DNA from: Sedimentibacter hydroxybenzoicus DSM 7310
GTDB taxonomy: Bacteria; Bacillota; Clostridia; Tissierellales; Sedimentibacteraceae
Direction: 5' to 3'
Length of the DNA stretch: 53,682 nt
Assembly (NCBI RefSeq): GCF_013403245.1
Contig: NZ_JACBNQ010000024.1
Coordinates: forward strand, 1-53,682
Shown piece after piece: positions 16,531 through 24,162 of the stretch (positions are counted from its first letter, which is position 1; each line of letters opens with the position of its first letter). The notes under the pieces are model-generated. The model made no database searches and was not told the DNA's origin. It was given only the letters and a program-made list of their open reading frames with translations. The translations under genes and the position numbers were made by a program.

Positions 16531-19007
16531 ATAATAAAAATGATTATTTTAGAATTAAAAGAGCAATAAAATACAAAAAAATTTTAAAATTAAGTATTAG
16601 TTTACTGTTGATTTTTTTATTATGCTCATGCAATAAAGGTAAGGGCAATGTTGATGGTGATATCGCAGTAGTAAACGATGGTGACAGCATTTCCGAAGAT
16701 ACAGCATATTCAAATTCGGATGAAGTTTTAACCAAGGTCCAGGATGAGATTAAAACTTCAACCGGGCTTGATAATATTGAAGTTTCTGAGCTTTTTAGTA
16801 TTGACAACACATATTATGTCAAAGTGAAAATACACGATTTGATGTTACATTATGAATATATTAAAGCAGGTGAAGATCAGTATGACGCCGTTACGGCGTA
16901 TACAGACAGAGAGCTTTCCAATATAGAAGAAAAAATAAGCGGTGATTATTATGAAATATGGAGATATGAAAACGGTGATTTAAAAAGAATCCTTTATAAC
17001 ATGGAGGATGTTGTACATAGACAGGATGATGATAAAATAATTATAGACGGGGCATATAATTCATACATTATAAAATTGGGTACTGACAATAAAGGAAAAG
17101 AGAAAATTTTATATGAATGCTATTACACGGATATATTAAACAGTGATAACGGAGATTTCACCTGTTATATAAATGATTTTTTCTCTGCTTGCGTTGTTGA
17201 CAATAAAGACAATAAAATTATTTTAAATAAATATATAGATTTTGATAATGAGTTTTCAAATGAAAATTTCATGTTGGATATTAATAGAGCTTATTTCCCA
17301 AAGAGAATGCAGGTTGTGGAAACGGGATGGATTAAAAATTCAAACATGGCATTTTTTGCATGCTATGACATGTCCCATGTATTTTTTGTCATAGATATAG
17401 ATAAAAAAATTGTATCACAGCCAAACTTCACCACCGGCAGAGGATATGAGGGATTTATTGATAAAGATAACGGGTATATAGTATCGGGCGACACATATTA
17501 TGCGTTGGATACAGATACTTATATGATGGAACATATGGAAAAGCAATATCATTATTTTTATCTGATTAACCTATATACATCAGAAAAATTTGAGATAGCA
17601 AAAACAATCAGGACAAAAATTGAGTTTAAAAAAGAAGATGAAAAAACTATCAGCTATACTGCAAGCTCGGGAGAGAGGATAAAAGCAGATATATCAGATA
17701 TGATTGGAAAAGACAGCACTTATATAAAAAAAGGTTTTAAAGATGCACTTTCCTCTGAATTAAGCACTGATGAAGCAGATAATATAAAGCTTATTAAATT
17801 TAATGATATTGCTTATGCTGTTGTTGATAACGGCAAAAATAAAAGTTTGATTAAGTATACCGAAAATAACAAGGTAAATATTATTGCAGATAAACTTGAT
17901 GATATAAATTTCAGTGAGCTTGGCAAATACATAAGCCTGTATAACGGAAACGGAGATATTATTGTATTGGACAGCAGCGGTAATAAATATCTCGAAGACA
18001 ATGTGTTTAATTACATTTCAAACAATGATACGTCAAACAGCAAAAATCAAGAAGATAACAACGTAGAGCTTGGGGTAACGGTATGGGGCAAAAGTAATGA
18101 CAGGCTTTATATACTGACAAAAAAGGACGACATGCTAAGAAATATTTTTGAGGTTAATCTGGCGGACAATTCAATCAGAGATTTGGCTTACGATATTGAT
18201 TGCAGATATGAAAATATTTATATAGATATATCGGAAGGCTATGCAGTTTACAGTACTTTTCCCGGACACATATTTTATTCATATGATGGAGAAGTTAATG
18301 ATGATGTGTGTTTATATGTTAAATATTTTTATCCGGATGAAAAAGTAGAAATAGCACGTGCAAAAGGTGAAAGCATAAATTTCTATATATTTGGTAATGA
18401 GCTTGAATATTATTGCAGAGAAAATGATGATGTTCGCGGTACTTATGAACTTGACGGAGACAGACCATCCAATATATCCCAAGGAGATACCTCACAACAG
18501 CTTTTGCTAAACGGAATATCACTGACAAATGATATTATACGCAGTGTTTACAGAAGAGAAGGAAACTATACTTATGAAGCTTTACTATATGCATTTGCTG
18601 TAAATGATGATGAAAATAACTTGTATAAAGGATATTTTCCCTTTGAGGAAGGTAAGGGTTTTATATTCTCATTAGATAAATCAAAGGAAGTATTGCTTCA
18701 AGTTTTTGGTGAAAAGGAATACTCTTTTAAAGATGTCTTTGATTATAATAAAGAAACGGATATTTATTACAGGAACTTAGATTTTGGGTGGAATACTGCC
18801 TACATAGCAGAAAATACAACTGCTGATATAATCGATGATAAATTATATACAAAATTTGAACTGATAAACTTATGGTATGATGTAGAGGGAGATCCGGTAC
18901 CAACTGCAATTGCAGAATGTGAAATAACATATAGTATAAATAAAAGCAATGATAAAACATATTTGCAATTTGAAAGTATGGAAACTTTATCAAAATTGGT
19001 TAATTAA
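16527..19007 (+). CDS. large lipoprotein of unknown function
   Basis: The 826-aa protein has a positively charged N-terminus, a hydrophobic stretch (about residues 20-32) and a lipobox-like LLCSC with Cys35 as probable lipidation site. The rest is acidic, rich in Asp, Tyr and Asn, and looks mostly like beta strands with recurrent short hydrophobic runs (IYIDISEGYAVYS, IYNDFF-like pieces), as in beta-propeller or solenoid proteins. I recognise no family motif. It lies 112 nt after the acylation operon and ends in its own terminator, so separate transcription is possible. A surface-exposed role is inferred from the lipobox only. Codon use is more AT-rich than in the neighbouring MBOAT gene. Confidence 0.75.
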   Translation: MNNKNDYFRIKRAIKYKKILKLSISLLLIFLLCSCNKGKGNVDGDIAVVNDGDSISEDTAYSNSDEVLTKVQDEIKTSTGLDNIEVSELFSIDNTYYVKVKIHDLMLHYEYIKAGEDQYDAVTAYTDRELSNIEEKISGDYYEIWRYENGDLKRILYNMEDVVHRQDDDKIIIDGAYNSYIIKLGTDNKGKEKILYECYYTDILNSDNGDFTCYINDFFSACVVDNKDNKIILNKYIDFDNEFSNENFMLDINRAYFPKRMQVVETGWIKNSNMAFFACYDMSHVFFVIDIDKKIVSQPNFTTGRGYEGFIDKDNGYIVSGDTYYALDTDTYMMEHMEKQYHYFYLINLYTSEKFEIAKTIRTKIEFKKEDEKTISYTASSGERIKADISDMIGKDSTYIKKGFKDALSSELSTDEADNIKLIKFNDIAYAVVDNGKNKSLIKYTENNKVNIIADKLDDINFSELGKYISLYNGNGDIIVLDSSGNKYLEDNVFNYISNNDTSNSKNQEDNNVELGVTVWGKSNDRLYILTKKDDMLRNIFEVNLADNSIRDLAYDIDCRYENIYIDISEGYAVYSTFPGHIFYSYDGEVNDDVCLYVKYFYPDEKVEIARAKGESINFYIFGNELEYYCRENDDVRGTYELDGDRPSNISQGDTSQQLLLNGISLTNDIIRSVYRREGNYTYEALLYAFAVNDDENNLYKGYFPFEEGKGFIFSLDKSKEVLLQVFGEKEYSFKDVFDYNKETDIYYRNLDFGWNTAYIAENTTADIIDDKLYTKFELINLWYDVEGDPVPTAIAECEITYSINKSNDKTYLQFESMETLSKLVN

Positions 19008-19025
19008 TAAAAAGTAACAAAATCG

Positions 19026-19070
19026 ATATGCCCAGCCTATGCAGATAGCTGTAGGAAGGGCATATTTTTT
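19026..19070 (+). terminator. intrinsic terminator after the large lipoprotein gene
   Basis: ATATGCCC (19026-19033) pairs with GGGCATAT (19058-19065), with an inner CCTA/TAGG helix, followed by six T. Confidence 0.8.
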
Positions 19071-19110
19071 ATTGGTAGAAAAAATAAAATTGCTATAAAA
19101 TTAAAAAGCA

Positions 19111-19173
19111 TTGACATAAAAACAAAATAATAGTACTATATTGATAATAGATATATCGAATATAGATATAGTA
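19111..19173 (+). promoter_or_regulatory. padR promoter with nested inverted repeats
   Basis: TTGACA (19111-19116), 17 nt, TACTAT (19134-19139). Perfect arms TACTATA (19134-19140) and TATAGTA (19167-19173) overlap the -10, and TATATC (19152-19157) with GATATA (19165-19170) lie inside. PadR-family repressors bind such AT-rich dyads, so self-repression of the padR operon is likely. Confidence 0.65.
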
Positions 19174-19189
19174 TTTTGGAGATGATGCT

Positions 19190-19513
19190 ATGGCAAGAGA
19201 ACAATTAAAAACCTTAACGGAGCAAATGTATTACATTCTTCTTACTTTAACGGAGAACCAGCATGGATACGGAATTATGCAGGAGGTAGACAGACGTACT
19301 GATGGGAGGGTAAAGATAGGTGCAGGTACATTGTACAGTCTTTTATCCAGATTTGAGGAGGAAGATATTATAGTACAGGTCGCTGAGGAAGACAGAAGAA
19401 AAATATATACATTGACAGAGAAGGGATTAAATATTTTAAAGGATGAACATAAAAGATTAAAGCAATTGGTTTCGGACGGAAATGATATCTTGGAGGGGAG
19501 TGAGGATAAATGA
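19190..19513 (+). CDS. PadR-family transcriptional regulator
   Basis: The 107-aa protein is a short PadR protein. Its winged helix spans about residues 8-85, with YYILLTLTENQHGYGIMQEVDRR in two halves, GAGTLYSLLSRFEE, and the wing DRRKIYTLTEKG. A short C-terminal helix serves for dimer formation. PadR proteins repress membrane or detoxification genes, often the adjacent one. The downstream DUF2812 membrane gene overlaps by 4 nt (ATGA), which is a standard PadR-target arrangement. The promoter just upstream carries nested dyads. Confidence 0.9.
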   Translation: MAREQLKTLTEQMYYILLTLTENQHGYGIMQEVDRRTDGRVKIGAGTLYSLLSRFEEEDIIVQVAEEDRRKIYTLTEKGLNILKDEHKRLKQLVSDGNDILEGSEDK

Positions 19514-20877
19514 AGAGTAAAACTAAGCGTGTATTTTGGGGATTCTTTTCTCTTGATTACAAGGCTATGGGTGAATATTTGGAGGAGATGGCAGAGAAAG
19601 GCTGGATGCTGGAGAAGGTTGGACGTGTTACAGCTAAATTCAGAGCTATAGAGCCTAAAAAGATTAAATTTTCTGTGGATATATTTAAAAAAGGAGGAGC
19701 TTTTGCTCCGGAAGACAACGAAGAAACAAGTGAATACAGGAGGTTGTGTCAGGAGTCGGGGTGGACATTTGTAACATCTCAAGAATATCTGCAGTTTTTC
19801 TATGCGAAGGAAGGCAGTGACCCGGTTCCGCTACAGACAGATGAGGAAATTGAACAAAAAATTATTGAGAATACTCTGTTGAAGCGTGAACTGATTGGTG
19901 TATCCTTGTTTTTGCTTGTAGCCGTCTTTGCATTGGTCAGAAGCTTTCCTGTAAGATATGGCAATCTTTTAAGCTTTACGGGAGTTGCATCCACATTTTT
20001 ATTTCCTATACTGTCAATGATTGTTGTAATCCCTGCTTTATACGGTATAGTATGGATGATAAATGCCCGGAGAAGAATTAAAAACGGGATGACTATAAAA
20101 AAGCCCACTTTGAAAAGTGCCCGAAGACGTATAGTTGCTTTTAGCGGCATAATATGGATTATCATATCGATTTTTGCAATATGTTTTATAGTAGATGCAT
20201 TTTTCAGACCGGATGATGTATTAATTGCCGTGCTGGGTCCTGCAGTCGGTATTTCTCTGGGTACCGGAATCAGGTATCTTGTAAAGAAGGGTAAAATTAA
20301 GGGGGAGAAAAATGTACTGCTTACGGTAATTCTAGTAGCTGCAATGTTCTTTTTCATATCAAGGGCAATTCCGTTCATTATGGAGAAATCTGAAGAAATG
20401 TACAATGTTGATTCTTTCCCTGAGAGATATCCTGTAGTTACAATGAAAGAAATACCGGAATACTCAGAGCAGGGAAGATCATTGACGAAAGAGTTTAAAC
20501 CGAGTATGAGTCCCGTCGTACCTAAGCACTATACTTATTGGGAGCATGGGGAGATAAATGGTATAGAAAAGTATATGGACATTAAATATTATGAGGCAAT
20601 AAATCCATATTTTTCTGAAATAATATTTAATGGAGTAATCGACAGAATAGAAAAAGGAATTAAGTGGCGTGGTATGACCATATTAGACAGAACTATTGTC
20701 ACAGATGATGAGATGAAACATTTATGGAATGCGGATAATCTGGCACTGACAGAGGAACTGGATGAACTTATAATACGAAAAGGAAATATAGTTCTGCGTT
20801 TGTCGGGAGATATAGATTTTAATGACAGACAAACGAGAGAATTAATCCTTGAGAGATTTTTTCGGATGTGCAATTAA
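19510..20877 (+). CDS. DUF2812-domain membrane protein
   Basis: This 455-aa protein starts with a DUF2812 domain (about residues 1-110, including the typical MGEYLEEMAEKGWMLEKV and the FFYAKEG end). About five hydrophobic segments follow (near 120-140, 153-180, 215-235, 240-255, 275-295). The C-terminal part (about 300-455) is soluble. DUF2812 proteins are commonly encoded right after a PadR regulator in Clostridia and Bacilli; no activity is established. The 4-nt overlap with padR shows co-translation. A role in envelope homeostasis is inferred from the family pattern only. Confidence 0.8.
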   Translation: MKSKTKRVFWGFFSLDYKAMGEYLEEMAEKGWMLEKVGRVTAKFRAIEPKKIKFSVDIFKKGGAFAPEDNEETSEYRRLCQESGWTFVTSQEYLQFFYAKEGSDPVPLQTDEEIEQKIIENTLLKRELIGVSLFLLVAVFALVRSFPVRYGNLLSFTGVASTFLFPILSMIVVIPALYGIVWMINARRRIKNGMTIKKPTLKSARRRIVAFSGIIWIIISIFAICFIVDAFFRPDDVLIAVLGPAVGISLGTGIRYLVKKGKIKGEKNVLLTVILVAAMFFFISRAIPFIMEKSEEMYNVDSFPERYPVVTMKEIPEYSEQGRSLTKEFKPSMSPVVPKHYTYWEHGEINGIEKYMDIKYYEAINPYFSEIIFNGVIDRIEKGIKWRGMTILDRTIVTDDEMKHLWNADNLALTEELDELIIRKGNIVLRLSGDIDFNDRQTRELILERFFRMCN

Positions 20878-20996
20878 AGAACTAAAAGTTATACAGCTAA
20901 GGTAATCTGATTAATTATTTTTTAAACGGCCTTGAAATTATTAATAATTGATGATACTTTAATTCAAATTAATATAACTGAAGGCTGGATAATAAA

Positions 20997-21965
20997 ATGG
21001 TATTAAAGCATAAAAAGAATCCTCTGATATTTCAAGGAAAAAAGAAGGAAAAAGAATATTTTGAGGGATGGTATTTTAAACACGTATCATGTGATTTAAA
21101 GAATATAATCGGTATTATACCGGGAATTTCGAAAAATGATGCGAACCCTCATGCGTTTATTCAAATTATTATTTCTAAAGAATTTGATGGTAAAACGCTG
21201 AATACCCAATATTATAAATTTTCAACAGATGATTTTAAATATATTGATGAACCTTTTTGCTTGACAATAGGAAATAATATATTTACTGACGAAGGTATAG
21301 AGCTTAATCTAAAAAATGATGAATATTTAATCACAGGAAGCATTAAATTTTCTGAGTTTACTAAAATCAACAGAAATATATTGTCACCGGATGCAATGGG
21401 ATATTTTTCATATCTGCCATTTATGGAATGCTATCATGATATTATAAGCATGGATCATAATTTAAAAGGTGTTATATCAGTTAATAGCGAGGTTATTGAT
21501 TTTAATGAAGGTAAAGGGTATATAGAAAAGGATTGGGGTACCTCATTTCCAAAAGAATACATATGGCTTCAATCCAATCATTTTGATGATACAGATGCAA
21601 GTATTATGTTTTCACTTGCTCATATACCGTTTCTTGGCGCTTCTTTTCAGGGATTTATTTGCAACCTGTCATTGAATGGTCATGAGTATAGATTTGCAAC
21701 CTATAACAACAGCAAGATAGTAAAAATAAATTATTCGGGAAGCCTACTGGAGCTTGTTATTGTTAAGGGAGGATATGAGCTTTTAGTTAATTCAGTTATC
21801 TGCCGGGACTCAGGGTCATTAAAGGCACCGATTAATGGAGCAATGAACATAATAATAAAAGAAGGGTTAACTGGTTCGGCAGATATAAGATTATTAAAAA
21901 ATTCAAAGATTCTGTTTGAAGGAAGAGGCAATCCATGTGCTATTGAAGTTATGATGAAAGATTGA
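20997..21965 (+). CDS. tocopherol cyclase-family protein
   Basis: The 322-aa protein carries the family hallmarks: YFEGWYFKHVS near residue 19, PFMECYHDIISMDHNLKG (about 141-158), and EKDWGTSFPKEYIWLQSNHF (about 179-198). In plants and cyanobacteria this family closes the chromanol ring of vitamin E. In heterotrophic anaerobes a tocopherol pathway is not expected, so the true substrate is unknown and a lipid or isoprenoid ligand is only a guess. The length fits bacterial members (about 320 aa). It is an isolated gene with TGAAGG-type weak ribosome site before the ATG. Confidence 0.75.
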   Translation: MVLKHKKNPLIFQGKKKEKEYFEGWYFKHVSCDLKNIIGIIPGISKNDANPHAFIQIIISKEFDGKTLNTQYYKFSTDDFKYIDEPFCLTIGNNIFTDEGIELNLKNDEYLITGSIKFSEFTKINRNILSPDAMGYFSYLPFMECYHDIISMDHNLKGVISVNSEVIDFNEGKGYIEKDWGTSFPKEYIWLQSNHFDDTDASIMFSLAHIPFLGASFQGFICNLSLNGHEYRFATYNNSKIVKINYSGSLLELVIVKGGYELLVNSVICRDSGSLKAPINGAMNIIIKEGLTGSADIRLLKNSKILFEGRGNPCAIEVMMKD

Positions 21966-22237
21966 GATAATAAAAATTATTTTTCAGAAGGTATTAACAA
22001 AGTAAAATAATTGTGTTATTTTTATAAAAATTATTAAACACTAATAAAAATGAGCTGAGACAAGAAATAGTAGATACATCGTGTTTTTTAGAGAGTGCGT
22101 GGTTGGTGAAAGTACACAGGTGTCGCAGGTGTCGCATGTCGCAGGGACGCATGTCGCAGGGACGGGGTTGCTGACAACTTTGACGAATATAAATTAGGAT
22201 AAGAAGGGTAATGAAATTACATACAAAAACCAATGTA

Positions 22238-22266
22238 TTGACATACATATTCATGTGTGGTACAAA
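22238..22266 (+). promoter_or_regulatory. sigma-A-type promoter inside the inverted-repeat element
   Basis: TTGACA (22238-22243), 17 nt, TACAAA (22261-22266). It points into the AAAGGGGGTG ribosome site at 22272-22280 and the short ORF at 22285. Confidence 0.5.
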
Positions 22267-22284
22267 TTACCAAAGGGGGTGATT

Positions 22285-22347
22285 TTGTACAGATACTGGC
22301 AGAAAAAAGTGAAAGAGGAATATACCATATTGTGGTGCAAGGAATAA
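22285..22347 (+). CDS. possible 20-residue ORF inside the inverted-repeat element
   Basis: A TTG start lies 4 nt after GGGGGTG, a near-ideal ribosome site, and opens 20 codons (YRYWQKKVKEEYTILWC in the middle) ending at TAA. The peptide is basic and aromatic; I do not recognise it. It may be a real small protein, or a remnant of a longer gene interrupted by the element. Confidence 0.3.
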   Translation: MYRYWQKKVKEEYTILWCKE

Positions 22348-22476
22348 ACAGAGGACTAATTCAAAAAGAGTAATGTCAATAACCCCGTGCCCGCGATATG
22401 CGTCCCTGCGATATGTTAAAGCAAAACGGCGGAGCATACCAATGCCCTCTGCCCGACAGCGTAAAACCACCAATAG

Positions 22477-22499
22477 GGAAGTATTAAGCTTCCTTTTTT
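22477..22499 (+). terminator. short terminator downstream of the inverted-repeat element
   Basis: GGAAG (22477-22481) pairs with CTTCC (22489-22493), followed by six T. With the promoter at 22238 it defines a possible transcript of about 230 nt. Confidence 0.5.
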
Positions 22500-22510
22500 A
22501 TTATATAATT

Positions 22511-22544
22511 ATTGCTTGCAATGTAAATACATTTGCGTTACAAT
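22511..22544 (+). promoter_or_regulatory. promoter/operator of the toxin-antitoxin operon
   Basis: TTGCAA (22516-22521), 17 nt, TACAAT (22539-22544). Dyads ATTGC/GCAAT (22511-22522) and TGTAA/TTACA (22522-22542) overlap it, as expected for autorepression by the antitoxin. Confidence 0.6.
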
Positions 22545-22567
22545 ATAACTAAAAGGAGATGAGATAG

Positions 22568-22870
22568 ATGGAAAAATCCAAGACATTGAATATAAGAGTT
22601 AACCCGGATGTAAAAAAACGTGCCGAAGAAGTTTTATCGCAGCTTGGAATTCCTATGTCAACGGCTATAGACATTTATTTAAAGCAAATTTCATTAACAG
22701 GAGGAATTCCTTTTGCTGTAATACTGCCTAAAGCACCGGCTGAATTGAATACAGATTTAATGACGACTGATGAAATTCGTGCTTTGCTGAAGGAAGGATA
22801 CAATGATGTAGATGATGGAAATGTGCAAAATGCCGCAGAGGCATTTGCAGAATACAGAAAGTCACATTAA
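22568..22870 (+). CDS. RelB/DinJ-family antitoxin
   Basis: The 100-aa protein has an N-terminal ribbon-helix-helix DNA-binding unit (LNIRVNPDVKKRAEEVLSQLGIPMS in the first 33 residues, then the TAIDIYLKQI helix). The acidic C-terminal tail (about 65-100) should wrap the toxin. This is the DinJ/RelB pattern. It neutralises the downstream toxin and represses the shared promoter, whose dyads are visible. The toxin gene begins one base after its stop. The ATG at 22568 is preceded by AAAAGGAGATGAG. Confidence 0.88.
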   Translation: MEKSKTLNIRVNPDVKKRAEEVLSQLGIPMSTAIDIYLKQISLTGGIPFAVILPKAPAELNTDLMTTDEIRALLKEGYNDVDDGNVQNAAEAFAEYRKSH

Positions 22871-22871
22871 T

Positions 22872-23180
22872 ATGAAACATTATATAGTACAGATTACATC
22901 TAAAGCTTTAGATGATATGGATGGAATTTATAATTATATAGTGACACAGCTTATGGCACCTGAAACTGCTATGGAGCAATATAATCGCATTGCGGATGTA
23001 ATTGAAAAGCTTGCTTTTTTTCCTGAACGGATAAAAGTAATGGAATCAGAACCGGAAGTTTACATGGAACTCAGACAAATAAAGATTGATAACTATTCTG
23101 CATTTTATATAATCAGGGATAATAAAGTCATAGTAACAAGAGTGTTATACGGATCTTCGGATATAAGTAAGAAATTATAG
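22872..23180 (+). CDS. RelE/ParE-family toxin
   Basis: The 102-aa protein starting at 22872 has the RelE/ParE core: KHYIVQITSKALDDMDGIYNYI (first helix pair, in two parts), AFFPERIK near the middle, ELRQIKIDNYSAFYIIRDN and the final strand VIVTRVLYG. RelE-type members cut mRNA on the ribosome and ParE-type members poison gyrase; the sequence alone does not decide which. I chose ATG 22872 rather than an upstream in-frame ATG at 22812 because the family begins close to this point and the start sits one base after the antitoxin stop, the usual coupling. There is no separate ribosome site. Confidence 0.87.
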   Translation: MKHYIVQITSKALDDMDGIYNYIVTQLMAPETAMEQYNRIADVIEKLAFFPERIKVMESEPEVYMELRQIKIDNYSAFYIIRDNKVIVTRVLYGSSDISKKL

Positions 23181-23195
23181 AATATTAATCATATG

Positions 23196-23238
23196 AAATC
23201 AAGTAAAAAATAATTAATTTACACAGCTTGCTTGATTT
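23196..23238 (+). terminator. probable terminator of the toxin-antitoxin operon
   Basis: AAATCAAG (23196-23203) pairs with CTTGATTT (23231-23238) over a large loop, followed by an AT- and T-rich tract. Confidence 0.45.
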
Positions 23239-23264
23239 TATATATTAATATTTTTTTATTTTAT

Positions 23265-23290
23265 TGCAACCTATTTTTTGATAATGCGTC
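23265..23290 (+). promoter_or_regulatory. ECF-type autoregulatory promoter of the sigma operon
   Basis: TGCAAC (23265-23270), 16 nt, CGTC (23287-23290), then TAA. This is the SigM/SigX-like AAC-N16-CGTC form. Transcription would begin near 23297, only a few bases before the AAGGAGGG ribosome site. Confidence 0.7.
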
Positions 23291-23309
23291 TAAAAGGTAA
23301 GGAGGGTTG

Positions 23310-23855
23310 ATGGTGGCAGAAAAGTTGTTGATAAGAAATTTGAAAAAAGGGCATGAGGATGCCTACAGACAGGTTGTGGAAGAGTACGGAAACAAGCTGT
23401 TGAGAACCTGCTGCCTGATACTGAAGGACAGAGAGGAAGCAGAGGATGTAGTTCAGGAAGCCCTGATAAGGGTTTTTCAAAAACTGAATACGTTCAAAGA
23501 AAATTCGGGACTTTATACATGGATTTACACCATAGCACTCAATTTATGCAGAGACAGATTAAGAAAGAAGCAGGAGCTTCTTGTTCTCGAGGATGAATGG
23601 GTGGGAAGCGATGATGTGGAATCCCATGTTGAAAAGAATATAGACAGAGAGCTTTTGAAAAAGGAGCTTTTTGAAATTAATCCCACTTACAGAGAAACAT
23701 TGGTGCTTTTCTATTTTGATGATTTTTCCATAAAGGAAATTTCGGAAATGTTGAATGAAAAGGAAGGTACAATAAAAAGCAGGCTGTCGAGAGGAAGAAA
23801 TATTTTAAAGGAAAAATTGCTGAAGGGAGGTCAGTTAAATGGAGAAGAAAGATAA
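23310..23855 (+). CDS. ECF-subfamily RNA polymerase sigma factor
   Basis: The protein of about 181 aa has region 2 (DREEAEDVVQEALIRVFQKL, then YTWIYTIALNLCRDRLRKK, about residues 43-80) and region 4 (about 125-175, including RETLVLFYFDDFSIKEISEML and TIKSRLSRGR). No region 1 or 3 is present, as expected for ECF factors. It directs RNA polymerase to extracytoplasmic-stress promoters. The start is uncertain among TTG 23307, ATG 23310 and GTG 23313; GTG has the best spacing from GGAGG, while ATG is the standard codon. It overlaps the next gene by 17 nt. The AAC-N16-CGTC element upstream suggests autoactivation. Confidence 0.92.
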   Translation: MVAEKLLIRNLKKGHEDAYRQVVEEYGNKLLRTCCLILKDREEAEDVVQEALIRVFQKLNTFKENSGLYTWIYTIALNLCRDRLRKKQELLVLEDEWVGSDDVESHVEKNIDRELLKKELFEINPTYRETLVLFYFDDFSIKEISEMLNEKEGTIKSRLSRGRNILKEKLLKGGQLNGEER

Positions 23856-24162
23856 GTTAGGTACTGAATTGAAAAAAATTATGGAAGAAGAGACGTTTGA
23901 CATGACTTTGTCTCAGGCGGCAACAGACAATATACTTAAAAACAAAAAGAAAAAATTGTCACAGAGAATGAACGAATTTTTAAACAGAGAAATTGAAATA
24001 CCGTTGGCACCTGCTATAATAGGTTTGGCCGCATTGTTTGCAATTACCGTAATACCTAAAAATATCTTTGATTTGCAGGAGAGGCAAATTATCAACATAG
24101 AAGGCTCTCAGATAATAGTGAGGGAAAGATATGAGGTGGTGAAAAATGAAGATAAAAATTAA
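23839..24162 (+). CDS. single-pass membrane protein, probable anti-sigma factor
   Basis: The 107-aa protein has a charged cytoplasmic N-terminal region (about residues 1-50, with ELKKIMEEETFDMTLSQAA) and one helix near 55-72. An extracytoplasmic C-terminal tail of about 35 residues follows. No HCC zinc motif is present, so it is not a ZAS-type anti-sigma. It is called an anti-sigma only from position and topology: the gene overlaps the sigma gene by 17 nt and the next gene overlaps it by 17 nt. It would hold the sigma factor at the membrane until a signal releases it. Confidence 0.65.
   Translation: MEKKDKLGTELKKIMEEETFDMTLSQAATDNILKNKKKKLSQRMNEFLNREIEIPLAPAIIGLAALFAITVIPKNIFDLQERQIINIEGSQIIVRERYEVVKNEDKN

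Larger units (their letters stand above)
22135..22415. mobile_element. inverted-repeat element (MITE/REP-like)
   Basis: Two 35-base arms, 22135-22169 and 22381-22415, are reverse complements with 31 of 35 matches. Pairing continues inward for about 7 more bases around TGACA (to 22176 and from 22374). The arms carry GTCGCAGGGACG units, repeated on the left side. The GGGACGG...TTGCTGACA character resembles the short palindromic repeats mobilised by REP-associated transposases in Firmicutes. About 200 bases lie between the arms and contain a promoter and a short ORF. No transposase gene is in the window. The 600-nt stretch 21966-22567 otherwise holds only the terminator at 22477 and the antitoxin promoter. 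Confidence 0.65.

Noticed and set aside
19231-19782. 183-codon reverse-strand open frame over padR-DUF2812
   Set aside because: It lies antisense to two clear genes, has no ribosome site and reads as low-complexity Ser/Phe sequence.
22115-22170. Repeated GTCGCA units suggesting a CRISPR or microsatellite
   Set aside because: The units are irregular, too short and without spacers; they are better explained as one arm of the inverted repeat.
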